A stretch of DNA of 37,115 bases from Streptomyces amritsarensis (GCF_001953875.1 NZ_MQUR01000080.1:1-37115); one strand, 5' to 3'; counted from the first letter of the stretch, positions 23,721-32,282 are shown. Numbers and translations: made by a program. Notes: a model not told the origin generated them from the sequence alone.

Positions 23721-23806
23721 GGTGAACTTCCCTCGGATGAGACGTTGTTGAACGACGAGCGACGCTTACGGCGCACGCACGGCCGACAGGAACCGTTCCG
23801 GCAGTG

Positions 23807-23820
23807 ATCCGCATACGGAT
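23807..23820. promoter_or_regulatory. Small inverted repeat in the gluA-gluB gap
   Basis: ATCCG and CGGAT flank CATA in the 118-bp gap between gluA and gluB. It could be a weak RNA hairpin or a protein site; no promoter elements were recognised with confidence. Confidence 0.3.
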
Positions 23821-23838
23821 GACTACCAGACGTAAACC

Positions 23839-24624
23839 TCAGTGGTGCAGGATCTTCGACAGGAAGTCCTTCGCCCGGTCACTGCGCGGGTTGCTGAAGA
23901 ACTGCTCGGGGGTGGCCTCTTCGACGATCTTTCCGTCGGCCATGAAGACGACCCGGTTCGCCGCGGAGCGGGCGAAGCCCATCTCGTGGGTGACGACCAC
24001 CATGGTCATCCCCTCACTGGCGAGCTGCTGCATGACCTCCAGCACCTCGTTGATCATCTCCGGGTCGAGGGCCGAGGTGGGCTCGTCGAAGAGCATCACC
24101 TTCGGCTCCATCGCCAGCGCCCGGGCGATCGCCACGCGCTGCTGCTGGCCGCCGGAGAGCTGCGCCGGGTACTTGTCGGCCTGCGTGCCGACGCCGACCC
24201 GCTCCAGCAGGGCCACCGCCTTCGCGCGGGCCGTGGGCTGGTCGATCCCGCGGACCTTGAGCTGGCCCAGCATGACGTTCTCCAGCACCGTCTTGTGTGC
24301 GAAGAGGTTGAACGACTGGAACACCATGCCGACGTCGGCACGCAGCCGGGCGAGTTCCTTGCCCTCGGAGGGCAGCTCCTTGCCGTCGAGCGTGATGGAT
24401 CCCGAGTCGATGGTCTCCAGGCGGTTGATGGTCCGGCACAGCGTGGACTTGCCCGATCCCGAAGGACCGATCACCACGACCACCTCGCCGCGGGCAATGC
24501 TCAGATCGATGTCCTGAAGCACGTGCAGCGCGCCGAAGTGCTTGTTGACGTTGCTCAGCACGACCAGGTCGTCCGCGGTACCGGCCGCGTCCTGCACGTC
24601 CTTGGTCACTGATACTCCGCTCAT
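23839..24624 (-). CDS. gluA: Glutamate ABC transporter ATPase GluA
   Basis: The cytosolic ATP-binding subunit, 261 residues, polar amino acid subfamily. Walker A GPSGSGKS is at 53-60, the Q-loop lies in GMVFQSFNLF, the signature is LSGGQQQR, Walker B is VMLFDEPTSALDP, and the switch His is in VVVTHEMGFAR. ATG 24624 has GGAGC/GGAGG sites somewhat far upstream; GTG 24609 has GGAG at a 5-nt distance and is an equally good start. It is the first gene of gluABCD, and is divergent from the two-component genes. Confidence 0.95.
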   Translation of the reverse strand: MSGVSVTKDVQDAAGTADDLVVLSNVNKHFGALHVLQDIDLSIARGEVVVVIGPSGSGKSTLCRTINRLETIDSGSITLDGKELPSEGKELARLRADVGMVFQSFNLFAHKTVLENVMLGQLKVRGIDQPTARAKAVALLERVGVGTQADKYPAQLSGGQQQRVAIARALAMEPKVMLFDEPTSALDPEMINEVLEVMQQLASEGMTMVVVTHEMGFARSAANRVVFMADGKIVEEATPEQFFSNPRSDRAKDFLSKILHH

Positions 24625-24979
24625 CGGCTTCTAGCTCCGTCCTCCTCGGTTGGGAGGACAGTAGTGACGAGCCGTGCACAACGTCATCACATCTGAGGGA
24701 GAATTGAGCATAACGATCCGGCCTCTTCCGGATACGCTCCGTGCGCGGCACGGCGTGGCCGATCCTGCGCGCGTACCGGGTGCATAACGGAAGGCGCGAC
24801 GCGGCGGAACCCTCTTGACGTGGGACTCCGCATGGGCGTGGATGCAGGGTGGCCATTTCTGCGGCCGCCCGTGCGGCATGACCAGCCGCGAGAGCCGAGG
24901 GACCGCAAGGACCGTCGACCGTGACCGTGACCGTGACCGGGCACGGGTCGACCGAGAGAGAAGAGGAGAGGGGGACGAC
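24625..24979. promoter_or_regulatory. Divergent control region between gluA and gluR (355 bp)
   Basis: This gap has no credible gene. For gluA: ATGACG (24687-24682), 18-nt spacer and TACTGT (24663-24658) on the minus strand, with GGAGG sites between there and the ATG. For gluR: a TTGACG at about 24814, then a leader of over 100 nt with a GTGACC repeat and an inverted repeat. Light similarity exists between a CGGATACG motif at about 24732 and the ATCCG/CGGAT repeat before gluB. The binding site of the response regulator is expected here but I cannot define it. Confidence 0.5.
24914..24952 (+). repeat. GTGACC repeats inside a GTCGACC/GGTCGAC inverted repeat, gluR leader
   Basis: Three 6-bp GTGACC units at 24921-24938 are flanked by GTCGACC (24914-24920) and GGTCGAC (24946-24952). 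In RNA an 8-bp stem with one bulge could form about 30 nt before the gluR start. It may be a hairpin or a multi-site operator. Confidence 0.5.
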
Positions 24980-25684
24980 ATGAGACTGCTGCTCGTCGAG
25001 GACGACGATCACGTCGCCGCCGCCCTGTCCGCGATCCTCGCCCGGCACGGCTTCCAGGTCACCCACGCCCGCAACGGCGAAGAGGCCCTCCAGGCACTGC
25101 TGCCCGCGGGCGCCCCGCCCTTCGGCGTGGTCCTGCTCGACCTCGGCCTGCCCGACCAGGACGGCTACGAGGTGTGCGGCAGGATCCGCAAGCGCACCGC
25201 CACACCCGTCATCATGGTCACCGCGCGGGCCGACGTGCGCTCCCGTATCCACGGCCTGAACATGGGAGCCGACGACTACGTCGTCAAGCCCTACGACACC
25301 GGCGAGCTCCTCGCCCGCATCCACGCCGTCGCCCGGCGCACCGGCGCCTCCGAGGAGGCGGCCGCCACGGGAACCGGTGCTCCCGCCGTCGTCCGCCTCG
25401 GCTCCGTCAGCATCGAGCTGTCCACCCGCCGGGTCAGCGTGGACGGCACCGACGTCCCCCTCACCCGCAAGGAGTTCGACCTGCTGGCCCTGCTCGCGCA
25501 GCGGCCCGGTGTCGTCTTCCGCCGCGAACAGATCATCAGCGAGGTATGGCGCACCAGCTGGGAGGGGACCGGGCGCACCCTCGAGGTCCACGTCGCCTCG
25601 CTGCGCTCCAAGCTGCGCATGCCCGCCCTGATCGAGACCGTCCGAGGGGTGGGCTACCGGCTCGTCGCCCCGGCCGCCCCCTAG
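24980..25684 (+). CDS. gluR: OmpR-family response regulator GluR
   Basis: A 234-residue response regulator. The receiver domain has the acidic pocket EDDD at 7-10, the phospho-acceptor D54 in VVLLDLGLPDQDGYEV, a conserved VTAR threonine and the lysine in VVKPYD. The C-terminal winged helix (about 140-230) shows LTRKEFDLLALLAQRPGVVFRR and the recognition helix GRTLEVHVASLRSKL. ATG 24980 follows AGGAGAGGGGG. Position next to gluABCD identifies it with the GluR-GluK system that controls glutamate uptake in S. coelicolor; that assignment rests on my recall of synteny. Confidence 0.92.
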   Translation: MRLLLVEDDDHVAAALSAILARHGFQVTHARNGEEALQALLPAGAPPFGVVLLDLGLPDQDGYEVCGRIRKRTATPVIMVTARADVRSRIHGLNMGADDYVVKPYDTGELLARIHAVARRTGASEEAAATGTGAPAVVRLGSVSIELSTRRVSVDGTDVPLTRKEFDLLALLAQRPGVVFRREQIISEVWRTSWEGTGRTLEVHVASLRSKLRMPALIETVRGVGYRLVAPAAP

Positions 25685-25697
25685 GGGAACCCCTGCC

Positions 25698-27110
25698 GTG
25701 CGCGCACGTCTGCTCCCGCTGCTCGTCATCCTGATGGCGGGCACGCTCCTCGCGCTCGGCTTCCCGCTCGCCGTGAGCCTGGCCGCCGGGCAGCAGCAGC
25801 GGGTCGTGGTCGACCGCATCGACGACAGCGCCCGCTTCGCCGCCCTCGCCCAGTTCGTCATCGACGCCCAGGGCTCCGGCTCCACCGGCGCCGACGAGCG
25901 CCGGGACCTCCTCCAGCTCGAACTCGCCCGCTACCAGGAGCTGTACGGCATCCGCGTCGGGGTCTTCCTCCGCGACGACCACGCCCTGGCGCGCTCCCCG
26001 GGCTGGTGGCAGCTCCCACGGTCCGGTGAGGGCCGCAAAGCCCTCGAAGAGGCACTCGCGGGGCGCCGCAGCCATGACCCGCCGCAGGTGTGGCCCTGGC
26101 AGACCGACGGAAAGCTGCTCGTCGTCTCCCCGGTCGTCCTCGACGGCGACGTGGTCGCGGTCGTCGCCACCGAATCGCCGACCGACCTCATGCGCGGCCG
26201 GATCCTGAGGGGCTGGCTGCTCATCGCCGGCGGCCTCGCCGCCGCCATGCTGGTCGCCTTCGGTGCGGCCCTGCGCCTCACCAGCTGGGTCCTCAAGCCC
26301 GTACGGACCCTGGACGCCGCCGCCCACGGCATCGCCACCGGGCGGATGAACTCCCGGGTCGCGGCTGCCAGCGGCCCGCCGGAACTCCAACGCCTGGCCC
26401 GCTCGTTCAACGAGATGGCCGACAACGTCGAGGAGGCACTGGAGCAGCAGCGGGCGTTCGTCGCCGACGCCTCGCACCAGCTGCGCAACCCGCTCGCGGC
26501 GCTGCTGCTGCGCATCGAGCTGCTCGCCCTCGAACTGCCCGAGGGAAACGAGGAGATCGCCTCCGTGCGGACCGAGGGCAAGCGCCTGACGCAGGTCCTG
26601 GACGACCTCCTCGACCTCGCGCTGGCCGAGCACGCCTCCGCCGAGATCAGCCTCACCGACATCGGCGCGCTGGCGGCGGAACGGGTCGCCGCCTGGCGGC
26701 CGTACGCCGACGAGAAGGGCGTACGGCTCACCGAGACGGGCCGGACCGCCGTCACCGGCTGGGCCGATCCCATCGCCCTGTCCAGTGCGCTCGACGCCGT
26801 CATCGACAACGCCCTCAAGTTCACGCCCGCCGGTGAGGAGGTCGAGGTGTCGGTCTCGGCCGAGGGCCGCTCGGTCCGCGTGGTCGTCGCCGACCGCGGC
26901 CCCGGCCTCAGCGAGGACGAGCTGCAGCGCGTCGGCGACCGGTTCTGGCGCAGCGGCCGCCACCAGAACATCAAGGGCTCCGGACTCGGCCTGTCCATCT
27001 CCCGGGCCCTGCTCGCCGGGGGCGGCGGGACCCTCTCCTACGAGACGAACCCGCCGCACGGGCTGCGGGTGACCGTGACCGTCCCCCGCACCGGCCCCGA
27101 GGCCCCCTGA
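25698..27110 (+). CDS. gluK: Sensor histidine kinase GluK
   Basis: A 470-residue membrane sensor kinase. Membrane segments lie at about 6-30 and 172-194, and enclose an extracytoplasmic sensor of about 140 residues. HAMP follows (about 195-250). Then come the phospho-acceptor H260 in FVADASHQLRNPLAALLLR and an ATPase domain with N box DNALKFTP, G1 box DRGPGLSEDE and G2 GSGLGLSI. It starts at GTG 25698, 13 nt after gluR, so the pair is an operon. The likely signal is extracellular glutamate, sensed directly or through the transporter; this is from family knowledge, not visible here. Confidence 0.92.
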   Translation: MRARLLPLLVILMAGTLLALGFPLAVSLAAGQQQRVVVDRIDDSARFAALAQFVIDAQGSGSTGADERRDLLQLELARYQELYGIRVGVFLRDDHALARSPGWWQLPRSGEGRKALEEALAGRRSHDPPQVWPWQTDGKLLVVSPVVLDGDVVAVVATESPTDLMRGRILRGWLLIAGGLAAAMLVAFGAALRLTSWVLKPVRTLDAAAHGIATGRMNSRVAAASGPPELQRLARSFNEMADNVEEALEQQRAFVADASHQLRNPLAALLLRIELLALELPEGNEEIASVRTEGKRLTQVLDDLLDLALAEHASAEISLTDIGALAAERVAAWRPYADEKGVRLTETGRTAVTGWADPIALSSALDAVIDNALKFTPAGEEVEVSVSAEGRSVRVVVADRGPGLSEDELQRVGDRFWRSGRHQNIKGSGLGLSISRALLAGGGGTLSYETNPPHGLRVTVTVPRTGPEAP

Positions 27111-27142
27111 CCCCTGCCCCCGCCCCGCGGGCCCCGGCCCGG

Positions 27143-29290
27143 CTACGGCTCCCAGGGCAGGACCGCGCGGGCCGGCGTGGACACCGCGTACAGCTCGTCC
27201 ACGGCCCGGACCTCGAAGACGGCCGTCCGCTCCCGGCCGGCGCGCGGGACCCCGGGGAGGTACAGGGCGGTGCCGCAGGTCCCGCCGAGGAAGCGGCGGA
27301 CGCCGTCGGGGAGCACCCGGTGCACCGCGTAGTGGCGGGGCCGCCCGCCCGCACCGGCCGCCGCCCGCCAGGACAGGCGGAGCCAGGCCCTGCCGTCCTG
27401 GCGGGCCGCGGCGTCCACGGTGGCGGCGGTGGGCGGGGCCGGGCGGCGGGTGCGCGGGCCGTCGTACACCGCCAGGGCGCCGAGCCGCCACACCACCGGC
27501 TTCCCGCCGGGCGCGGTGATCCGTACGGCCAGGGCGTACGCGGTCCTGCCCGCCAGCGCTGCGAGCCCGGCCCGTGCGGTGCGCCAGCCCGCCCCGGCGT
27601 CCGCGCTCGCCGTCCGCAGCCAGGTGTACGGGATCGGCCCGCCCGGGGCGGACGGCTCCCGGGTGGCCACCCCGACCTCGACCGCGACCGGACCCGACCC
27701 GGTCGCGTGCACCAACTCCACGACGCCGGCCCGGGTCAGGGGCAGCCGCGTGGAGTGCAGCCCGACGGCGACCGGAGCCGTCAGGAGACCCGAGACCAGC
27801 AGGCTGGAGCCGCCCCGCCAGGCGCCCGCGAAGTCCAGGGTGACGGACGGGCGGGTTCCGGTGGTGTCCACCACCCAGCGGCGGCCCGGCAGCCGGTCCT
27901 GGAGCCCGAGGTGGTTCCAGGGCGTGTCGGAGGCGGCCCGGCCGTTCTCGTACCAGCGCAGGCCGTGCCCGGTGTTGAAGGAGCAGGCGAAGGGGAGAGC
28001 GGTGACGGTGGACCGGTCGGCGACGGCCGTCGCGGGAGCCCGCCAGGAGCGCTCGGGGGCGGGCCGGGCCGGATCCAGCGATTCGCCCGTCCAGAACCGG
28101 TCGTCCGCGTGGTGGAAGGCGCCGGGGGAGCGGTCGGTGAGGTGGCCCAGGGTCCACTCGGGCCGGTAGAAGCCGTAGCTGACGACGTGGTCGCCGGTCC
28201 GGGGCACGATCGCGTCCCAGCGGACGTCGGCGTTCCAGCCCTGCGACTCCGTGTCCACGGCGGCCCACAGCTCGTGGCGGGAGCGGCCCAGCCGGTCGGC
28301 GAGCGCCCCCGAGTCGGCCAGGGACTGCGGGGTCCAGCGGAAGTCCACGAACAGCGTGTCCGCGACCTTCCCGGCCCGGTCCTCGTAGAAGTCCTGGTTC
28401 AGGGCGTTCAGGGCGCCCTGCCAGCCGACCCGGCCGGTGCTGTTCATGGCGTCGTACCAGGTGATCCGCAGACCGTGCGGCTCGCCCGCCGCCCGCAGGG
28501 CCCGCAGGAACTCCCGCATGCGGGTGGCGAGGGCGCTGTCGCCGCCGTCGGTCTCGGCGTTGACGAACCAGCCGTCGAAACCGTACGTGCGCGCCACCCG
28601 GACGAGCTGCTCGGCGATCGGGAAGCGGCCGAGGGCGTCGCGCTGCACCAGGTCGCGGGTCCACCGCAGGTCGCCGCCGTACGCCACGGGCGGCAGGAAG
28701 ACATTGCCCAGCACCCGGACGCCGTTGCGGTGGGCGGCGTCGACGACCGGCGCGTTCGGGGCCAGGATGATCCCCTCGCCGGCGGAGCCGCCCCAGAAGA
28801 CCAGCTCGTCGATGTACGCCCAGTGCGTGAGCGCGTAGTAGTCGGCGGTGGGGGAGCCCTGGGAGGGGTTCCCGGCGGTGGGCGCGAAGGACACGAGGGA
28901 GGCGATCCGGGCCTGGCCGGCCCGGGCGGTCCCGTTGGCCGGGACAGGGGTGAACCGCTCGGCGAGCGGCACGGTCGCGGTGTTGTGGGCCAGGTCGGGG
29001 TCGCTCTCGGGGGTCCACCGCAGGAGCGAGCGCCACACGATCCCGGGACCCGGGGCGCCCGCCGGGAGGGAGTCCGGGAACCAGTAGGAGGCGTACGGGG
29101 CCAGGCCGCCGGGGGCGGGTTCGGACGCCACCGCCGGCCCGGCGGTGGCGTCCGCGGCCCGGGCCCGGGCCTGGCCCGCCAGGCCCAGCAGCGCGGCGGC
29201 GCCGGCCCCGGCGGCCAGCACTCGGCGCCGGGTCGGGCGTAAAGGGACGGGCGGCGTACGGGGATCGGCGCCGTCGTCGGTCTGGGACAT
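27143..29290 (-). CDS. Secreted GH85 endo-beta-N-acetylglucosaminidase
   Basis: An extracellular endoglycosidase of 715 residues. A Tat signal (TRRRVLAAGAGAAALLGLAG, residues 20-39) is followed by a GH85 TIM barrel. Its active-site motif YGFDGWFVNAETDGG supplies N244 (which holds the oxazoline intermediate) and the acid E246. The beta-strand motifs HWAYIDELVFWGG and LRITWYDAMNSTGRVGWQ also fit the family. The C-terminal half has beta-sandwich modules, the last like a fibronectin type III domain. GH85 enzymes cut the chitobiose core of N-glycans, releasing the glycan with one GlcNAc. ATG 29290 has GAGGAG 6 nt upstream. It lies 169 bp after the GH5 gene, probably one operon. Confidence 0.88.
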   Translation of the reverse strand: MSQTDDGADPRTPPVPLRPTRRRVLAAGAGAAALLGLAGQARARAADATAGPAVASEPAPGGLAPYASYWFPDSLPAGAPGPGIVWRSLLRWTPESDPDLAHNTATVPLAERFTPVPANGTARAGQARIASLVSFAPTAGNPSQGSPTADYYALTHWAYIDELVFWGGSAGEGIILAPNAPVVDAAHRNGVRVLGNVFLPPVAYGGDLRWTRDLVQRDALGRFPIAEQLVRVARTYGFDGWFVNAETDGGDSALATRMREFLRALRAAGEPHGLRITWYDAMNSTGRVGWQGALNALNQDFYEDRAGKVADTLFVDFRWTPQSLADSGALADRLGRSRHELWAAVDTESQGWNADVRWDAIVPRTGDHVVSYGFYRPEWTLGHLTDRSPGAFHHADDRFWTGESLDPARPAPERSWRAPATAVADRSTVTALPFACSFNTGHGLRWYENGRAASDTPWNHLGLQDRLPGRRWVVDTTGTRPSVTLDFAGAWRGGSSLLVSGLLTAPVAVGLHSTRLPLTRAGVVELVHATGSGPVAVEVGVATREPSAPGGPIPYTWLRTASADAGAGWRTARAGLAALAGRTAYALAVRITAPGGKPVVWRLGALAVYDGPRTRRPAPPTAATVDAAARQDGRAWLRLSWRAAAGAGGRPRHYAVHRVLPDGVRRFLGGTCGTALYLPGVPRAGRERTAVFEVRAVDELYAVSTPARAVLPWEP

Positions 29291-29306
29291 GCGGGGCTCC
29301 TCACGA

Positions 29307-29355
29307 GGGGCGGGGCATCGGGGCGGGCCGGGGCGGGGCATGGGCGGGGCGGGGT
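29307..29355 (+). other. G-run tract upstream of the GH85 gene
   Basis: Eight runs of three or four G within about 50 bp on the plus strand (template strand for GH85), directly upstream of the GH85 ribosome-binding site. It could form a DNA G-quadruplex. The rest of the 169-bp gap has CGGTGCCGTTC repeats near 29401-29436 and no gene. Confidence 0.5.
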
Positions 29356-29459
29356 CCTTGCGGGTCGGTCGGGTCGCTCGCGTCCTGTCGGGCGGGCCCG
29401 TCCGGTGCCGTTCTGTGCAGTTCGGTGCCGTTCGGTGTTCCGGCCGATCGGGGGCGGGG

Positions 29460-30713
29460 TCACACCACGTCACGCACGCGCAGCACCTCGGCGATGCCGC
29501 GCGCCGCCAGATGGGCCCGGTCCTCGGCGCGCTCCGCCAGCACCACCGAGGGACGCACCCCCTGAGCCGTCAGCACGGTCCAGGCGTCGAAGAAGACGCC
29601 GCCGGGGGCGCACACCGAACGGCCGGGAGCGCGCTCCGCCCCGCCCACGTCCACGGCGAGGGCGGTGGACCGCGGGGCGGGCCGGTGCGCGCGTCCGCGC
29701 CACTCCCGGGCGATCCGGGCGATCACAGCGCCGGCCGGCTTGGTCCTGCCGTCGTTGGCGAGCAGGCCGAGGCCGTACTCCAGCTCCGGGAAGTCGGCGA
29801 GCTCCCGGGCCACGTCGTGCGAGCACCACCAGGTCACGCCCCACAGGTCCGGGCAGTCCAGCGCGTTCACGACCGTGGCCTCGGTGAACCGCGCCGCCTG
29901 CTGCGACCCGATCAGCGGCGCCGGAGCGCCGGCCTCCTGGAGCCACACCGGCCGGTGCGGGTCCGGCGCCCAGGCCTTGGAGAGCTCGATGAGGTACGCG
30001 GCATGGTGCTCGGTCGCCGTCCCGCGGGCACCGTGCCGCTGCGCGGTGCCGTCGAACACCCAGGAGTGGACGGCGGTCGCCCCGCCCAGCCCGGCGGCCT
30101 GGGCGGGCGTGAAGGGATGGTCGTCCCGGTACCAGACGGCGTCGTACTCGGCGTGCAGGTGGAGGCGGCCGGGCGCCCCCCGCTCACAGGCGGCGAGCAT
30201 CCGCTCCAGCCAGTCGGCGGCCTGCGCCGCGCTGATGCGGTCGGGGTCGGGGTGCGGGGGACCGGAGAACTGGTTGATCTCGTTGCCGACGGTCATGCCG
30301 AGGAAGTTCGGCCGGTCGGCGAGGGCCGCGGCGAGCGTGCGCAGGTACTCCTCCTGACCGGCGACCACGTCGGGGTCGGTGAAGAGGTTGCGCCGGTGCC
30401 AGGTCCGGGTCCAGGCCGGCAGGAAGTCGAAGCTCGACAAGTGCCCCTGCAGGCCGTCCACGTTGACGTCGAGCCCGCGCTCGGCGGCCGCGTCCGCGAG
30501 CGCGACGAGCTGCTCGACGGCGCGCGGCCGGATCAGCGTGCGGTTCGGCTGGAAGACCGGCCACAGCGGGAACACGCGGACGTGGTCCAGTCCGAGTGCG
30601 GCGATCGCGTCGAGATCGGCGCTGACCGCGTCGAGGTCGAAGTCGAGCCAGTGGTGGAACCAGCCCTGGGCCGGAGTGTAGTTGGCACCGAAGCGGAGCG
30701 CGTGATCCTGCAC
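29460..30713 (-). CDS. GH5 subfamily 18-like glycoside hydrolase (core beta-mannosidase candidate)
   Basis: A cytosolic TIM-barrel hydrolase of 417 residues with no signal peptide. It begins LRFGANYTPAQGWFHHWLDFD. The acid/base is E145 in GMTVGNEINQF and the nucleophile is E260 in VWLQEAGAP, with HVRVFPLWPVFQPNR on an early strand. These match what I recall of GH5_18 enzymes, which hydrolyse the Man-beta-1,4-GlcNAc disaccharide left after N-glycan trimming, known from Bifidobacterium longum and Streptomyces. The subfamily call is inference. GTG 30713 has AGGA 6 nt upstream; a -35-like TTGACT is at 30791-30786 with a weak -10. The GH85 neighbour supports the N-glycan role. Confidence 0.85.
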   Translation of the reverse strand: MQDHALRFGANYTPAQGWFHHWLDFDLDAVSADLDAIAALGLDHVRVFPLWPVFQPNRTLIRPRAVEQLVALADAAAERGLDVNVDGLQGHLSSFDFLPAWTRTWHRRNLFTDPDVVAGQEEYLRTLAAALADRPNFLGMTVGNEINQFSGPPHPDPDRISAAQAADWLERMLAACERGAPGRLHLHAEYDAVWYRDDHPFTPAQAAGLGGATAVHSWVFDGTAQRHGARGTATEHHAAYLIELSKAWAPDPHRPVWLQEAGAPAPLIGSQQAARFTEATVVNALDCPDLWGVTWWCSHDVARELADFPELEYGLGLLANDGRTKPAGAVIARIAREWRGRAHRPAPRSTALAVDVGGAERAPGRSVCAPGGVFFDAWTVLTAQGVRPSVVLAERAEDRAHLAARGIAEVLRVRDVV

Positions 30714-31100
30714 GAGGCGTCCTGGGGTTCTGGAGTCTTCACGAATTCACCGGACGGCCCACAAACTGCCGGTGCCGATGCGGAAAGTCAACAAGGCCTC
30801 CCAGGAGTGCACTTATGCGCTTGAGTCCTGTCGGCGCAAGGGTTCCTTTCTGAACTGCCTAGACCGCTAATGCGGTTTAGCGCTGGCAGCGATCGGGGAA
30901 GTGTGCGGAAATGGACAGCGGCTTTTCGGTCATCGCGGCCGGCCGCTGCGGCCGCTCGCGCCTGCCGGGAGGGTGGGCGGGTGCGGCGATCGGGGCTGTC
31001 CGCCGCGGCCGGATCGCGTACGGTCCGGCCAGTGCCGTCCGCGTTCCGTGGGCCGCCGCCCGTAGTTCGCCGTCCGCCGTCCGCAGCGCCCGAAGGATGA
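30714..31100. promoter_or_regulatory. Divergent control region between GH5 and LacI genes (387 bp)
   Basis: No credible gene is present. The GH5-proximal half is relatively AT-rich and holds TTGACT (30791-30786, minus strand) as possible -35. The middle holds the overlapping palindromes at 30863-30882. The LacI-proximal 200 bp is very GC-rich with short GGCCGGCCGC-type self-complementary strings and no promoter I can name. Confidence 0.5.
30863..30882. promoter_or_regulatory. Candidate LacI operator (overlapping palindromes)
   Basis: ACCGC-TAAT-GCGGT (30863-30876) and CGCTAA-N6-TTAGCG (30865-30882) overlap in the divergent region. The second is 18 bp with perfect 6-bp arms, a size and CG-centred arm style common for LacI-family operators. 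CTAGACC directly before it is a partial match to the DasR (GlcNAc regulator) site, too weak to call. Confidence 0.55.
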
Positions 31101-32282
31101 ATGAGGCAGGCCATGGCCCGCAGACCCACGATCAAGGACATCGCCCGACGGGCCGGGGTGTCGGAGAGCGCCGTCTCCTTCGCGCTCAACGACCGGCCGG
31201 GCGTCTCGAAGGACACCCGGGCCCGGATCCGCCGCGTCGCCGAGGAACTCGGCTGGCAGGCCAACAGTGCGGCGCGTGCGCTGTCCGGCGAACGCTCCGG
31301 AGCCGTCGGGCTCGTCCTGGCCCGCCCCGCGCACACCCTCGGCGTCGAGTCCTTCTTCCTCCAACTCGTCTCCGGCATCCAGGAGGTCCTCGCCGCCGCA
31401 AGGACCGCCCTGCTCTTCCAGGTCGTCGAGGACGTGGACGCCGAATGCGCCGTCTACCGCCGGTGGTGGGCCGAACGGCGGGTGGACGGCGTGCTCGTCG
31501 TCGACCCCCGTACGAGGGACCCGCGCCCCGCGCTCCTTGCGGAGCTGGGCCTCCCCGCGGTCACCATCGGCGAGCCCGGCCCCCCGGCCGAGCACGCGAA
31601 GGGCCCCGGGCCCATGAGGGATCCCGGGTCGATGAGTGTCCCCGCGCCCTCGCCGGTCCCCGGATCCTCGCCGACCGCCCTTTCGCCCGCCCCCTCCTCC
31701 GCCCCCTCCTCCGCCCCCTCGCCCGTCTCCTCGGTCCGGGCCGACGACGCGGGAGCGATGGCGCAGGTCCTGGACCACCTCCACGGGCTGGGCCACCGCC
31801 GGATCGTCCACATCGCGGGGCTCCCCGGCCTCGCGCACACGGTCCGCAGGATGGAGTCCCTGCGGGTCGAGGCCGCGCGCCGCGGCCTCGACCCGGGCCA
31901 CGTGCGCTCGGTGGTCACCGACTACTCCGACGCGGAGGGCGCGGCCGCCACCCGCCGGGTCCTCGCCGAGCCGCAGGCCCCGACCGCCCTCGTCTACGAC
32001 AACGACGTGATGGCCGTCGCCGGCAGTGCGGTCGCCGCCGAGCTGGGCATCCCCGTGCCGGACCGGCTGTCGATCGTCGCCTGGGACGACTCCGCGCTGT
32101 GCCGGGTCACCCATCCCCGCCTCACCGCCCTCGTCCGCGACACGGCCGGCTTCGGACGGCTGGCCGCCGAGGAACTCCTGTCCGTACTCGCCGGCGGTCC
32201 GCCCGGGGTCCGCGAGAGCGAGCGGCCGAGGCTGGAGTCTCGCGACAGCACGGCGCCGCCCCCGGCGCATACTGATTCCTGA
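31101..32282 (+). CDS. LacI-family transcriptional regulator with low-complexity insertion
   Basis: A 393-residue regulator. The N-terminal helix-turn-helix and hinge read PTIKDIARRAGVSESAVSFALNDRPGVS and ANSAARALSGERSGAVGLV. The sugar-binding fold resumes with ERRVDGVLVVDPR, LGHRRIVHIAGL, PTALVYDNDVMAVAGSAVAAELGIPVPDRLSIVAWDDS. Between about residues 161 and 211 there is a Pro/Ser/Ala-rich insert, partly made by a 12-bp repeat. It falls in a surface loop after LPAVTIGEPG and before VRADDAGAM, where relatives run straight through. ATG 31101 or ATG 31113 (MARRPTIKD, preceded by GAGG) may be the start. It is divergent from the glycosidases and 21 bp before the ROK gene, so it probably controls both. 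Confidence 0.9.
   Translation: MRQAMARRPTIKDIARRAGVSESAVSFALNDRPGVSKDTRARIRRVAEELGWQANSAARALSGERSGAVGLVLARPAHTLGVESFFLQLVSGIQEVLAAARTALLFQVVEDVDAECAVYRRWWAERRVDGVLVVDPRTRDPRPALLAELGLPAVTIGEPGPPAEHAKGPGPMRDPGSMSVPAPSPVPGSSPTALSPAPSSAPSSAPSPVSSVRADDAGAMAQVLDHLHGLGHRRIVHIAGLPGLAHTVRRMESLRVEAARRGLDPGHVRSVVTDYSDAEGAAATRRVLAEPQAPTALVYDNDVMAVAGSAVAAELGIPVPDRLSIVAWDDSALCRVTHPRLTALVRDTAGFGRLAAEELLSVLAGGPPGVRESERPRLESRDSTAPPPAHTDS
31689..31721. repeat. 12-bp coding tandem repeat in the LacI insertion
   Basis: GCCCCCTCCTCC is repeated 2.7 times and encodes the APSS-type repeats of the low-complexity insertion. It suggests growth by slippage. Confidence 0.8.

Noticed and set aside
25536..29036. Long minus-strand open frame crossing gluK and the GH85 gene
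   Set aside because: It runs through two genes with clear family motifs in other frames and has repetitive Arg/Gly/Ala composition; a high-GC artefact.
30852..30868. DasR (GlcNAc regulator) site before the LacI gene
   Set aside because: Only the CTAGACC core fits; about 10 of 16 positions match the consensus, which is not enough in this composition.
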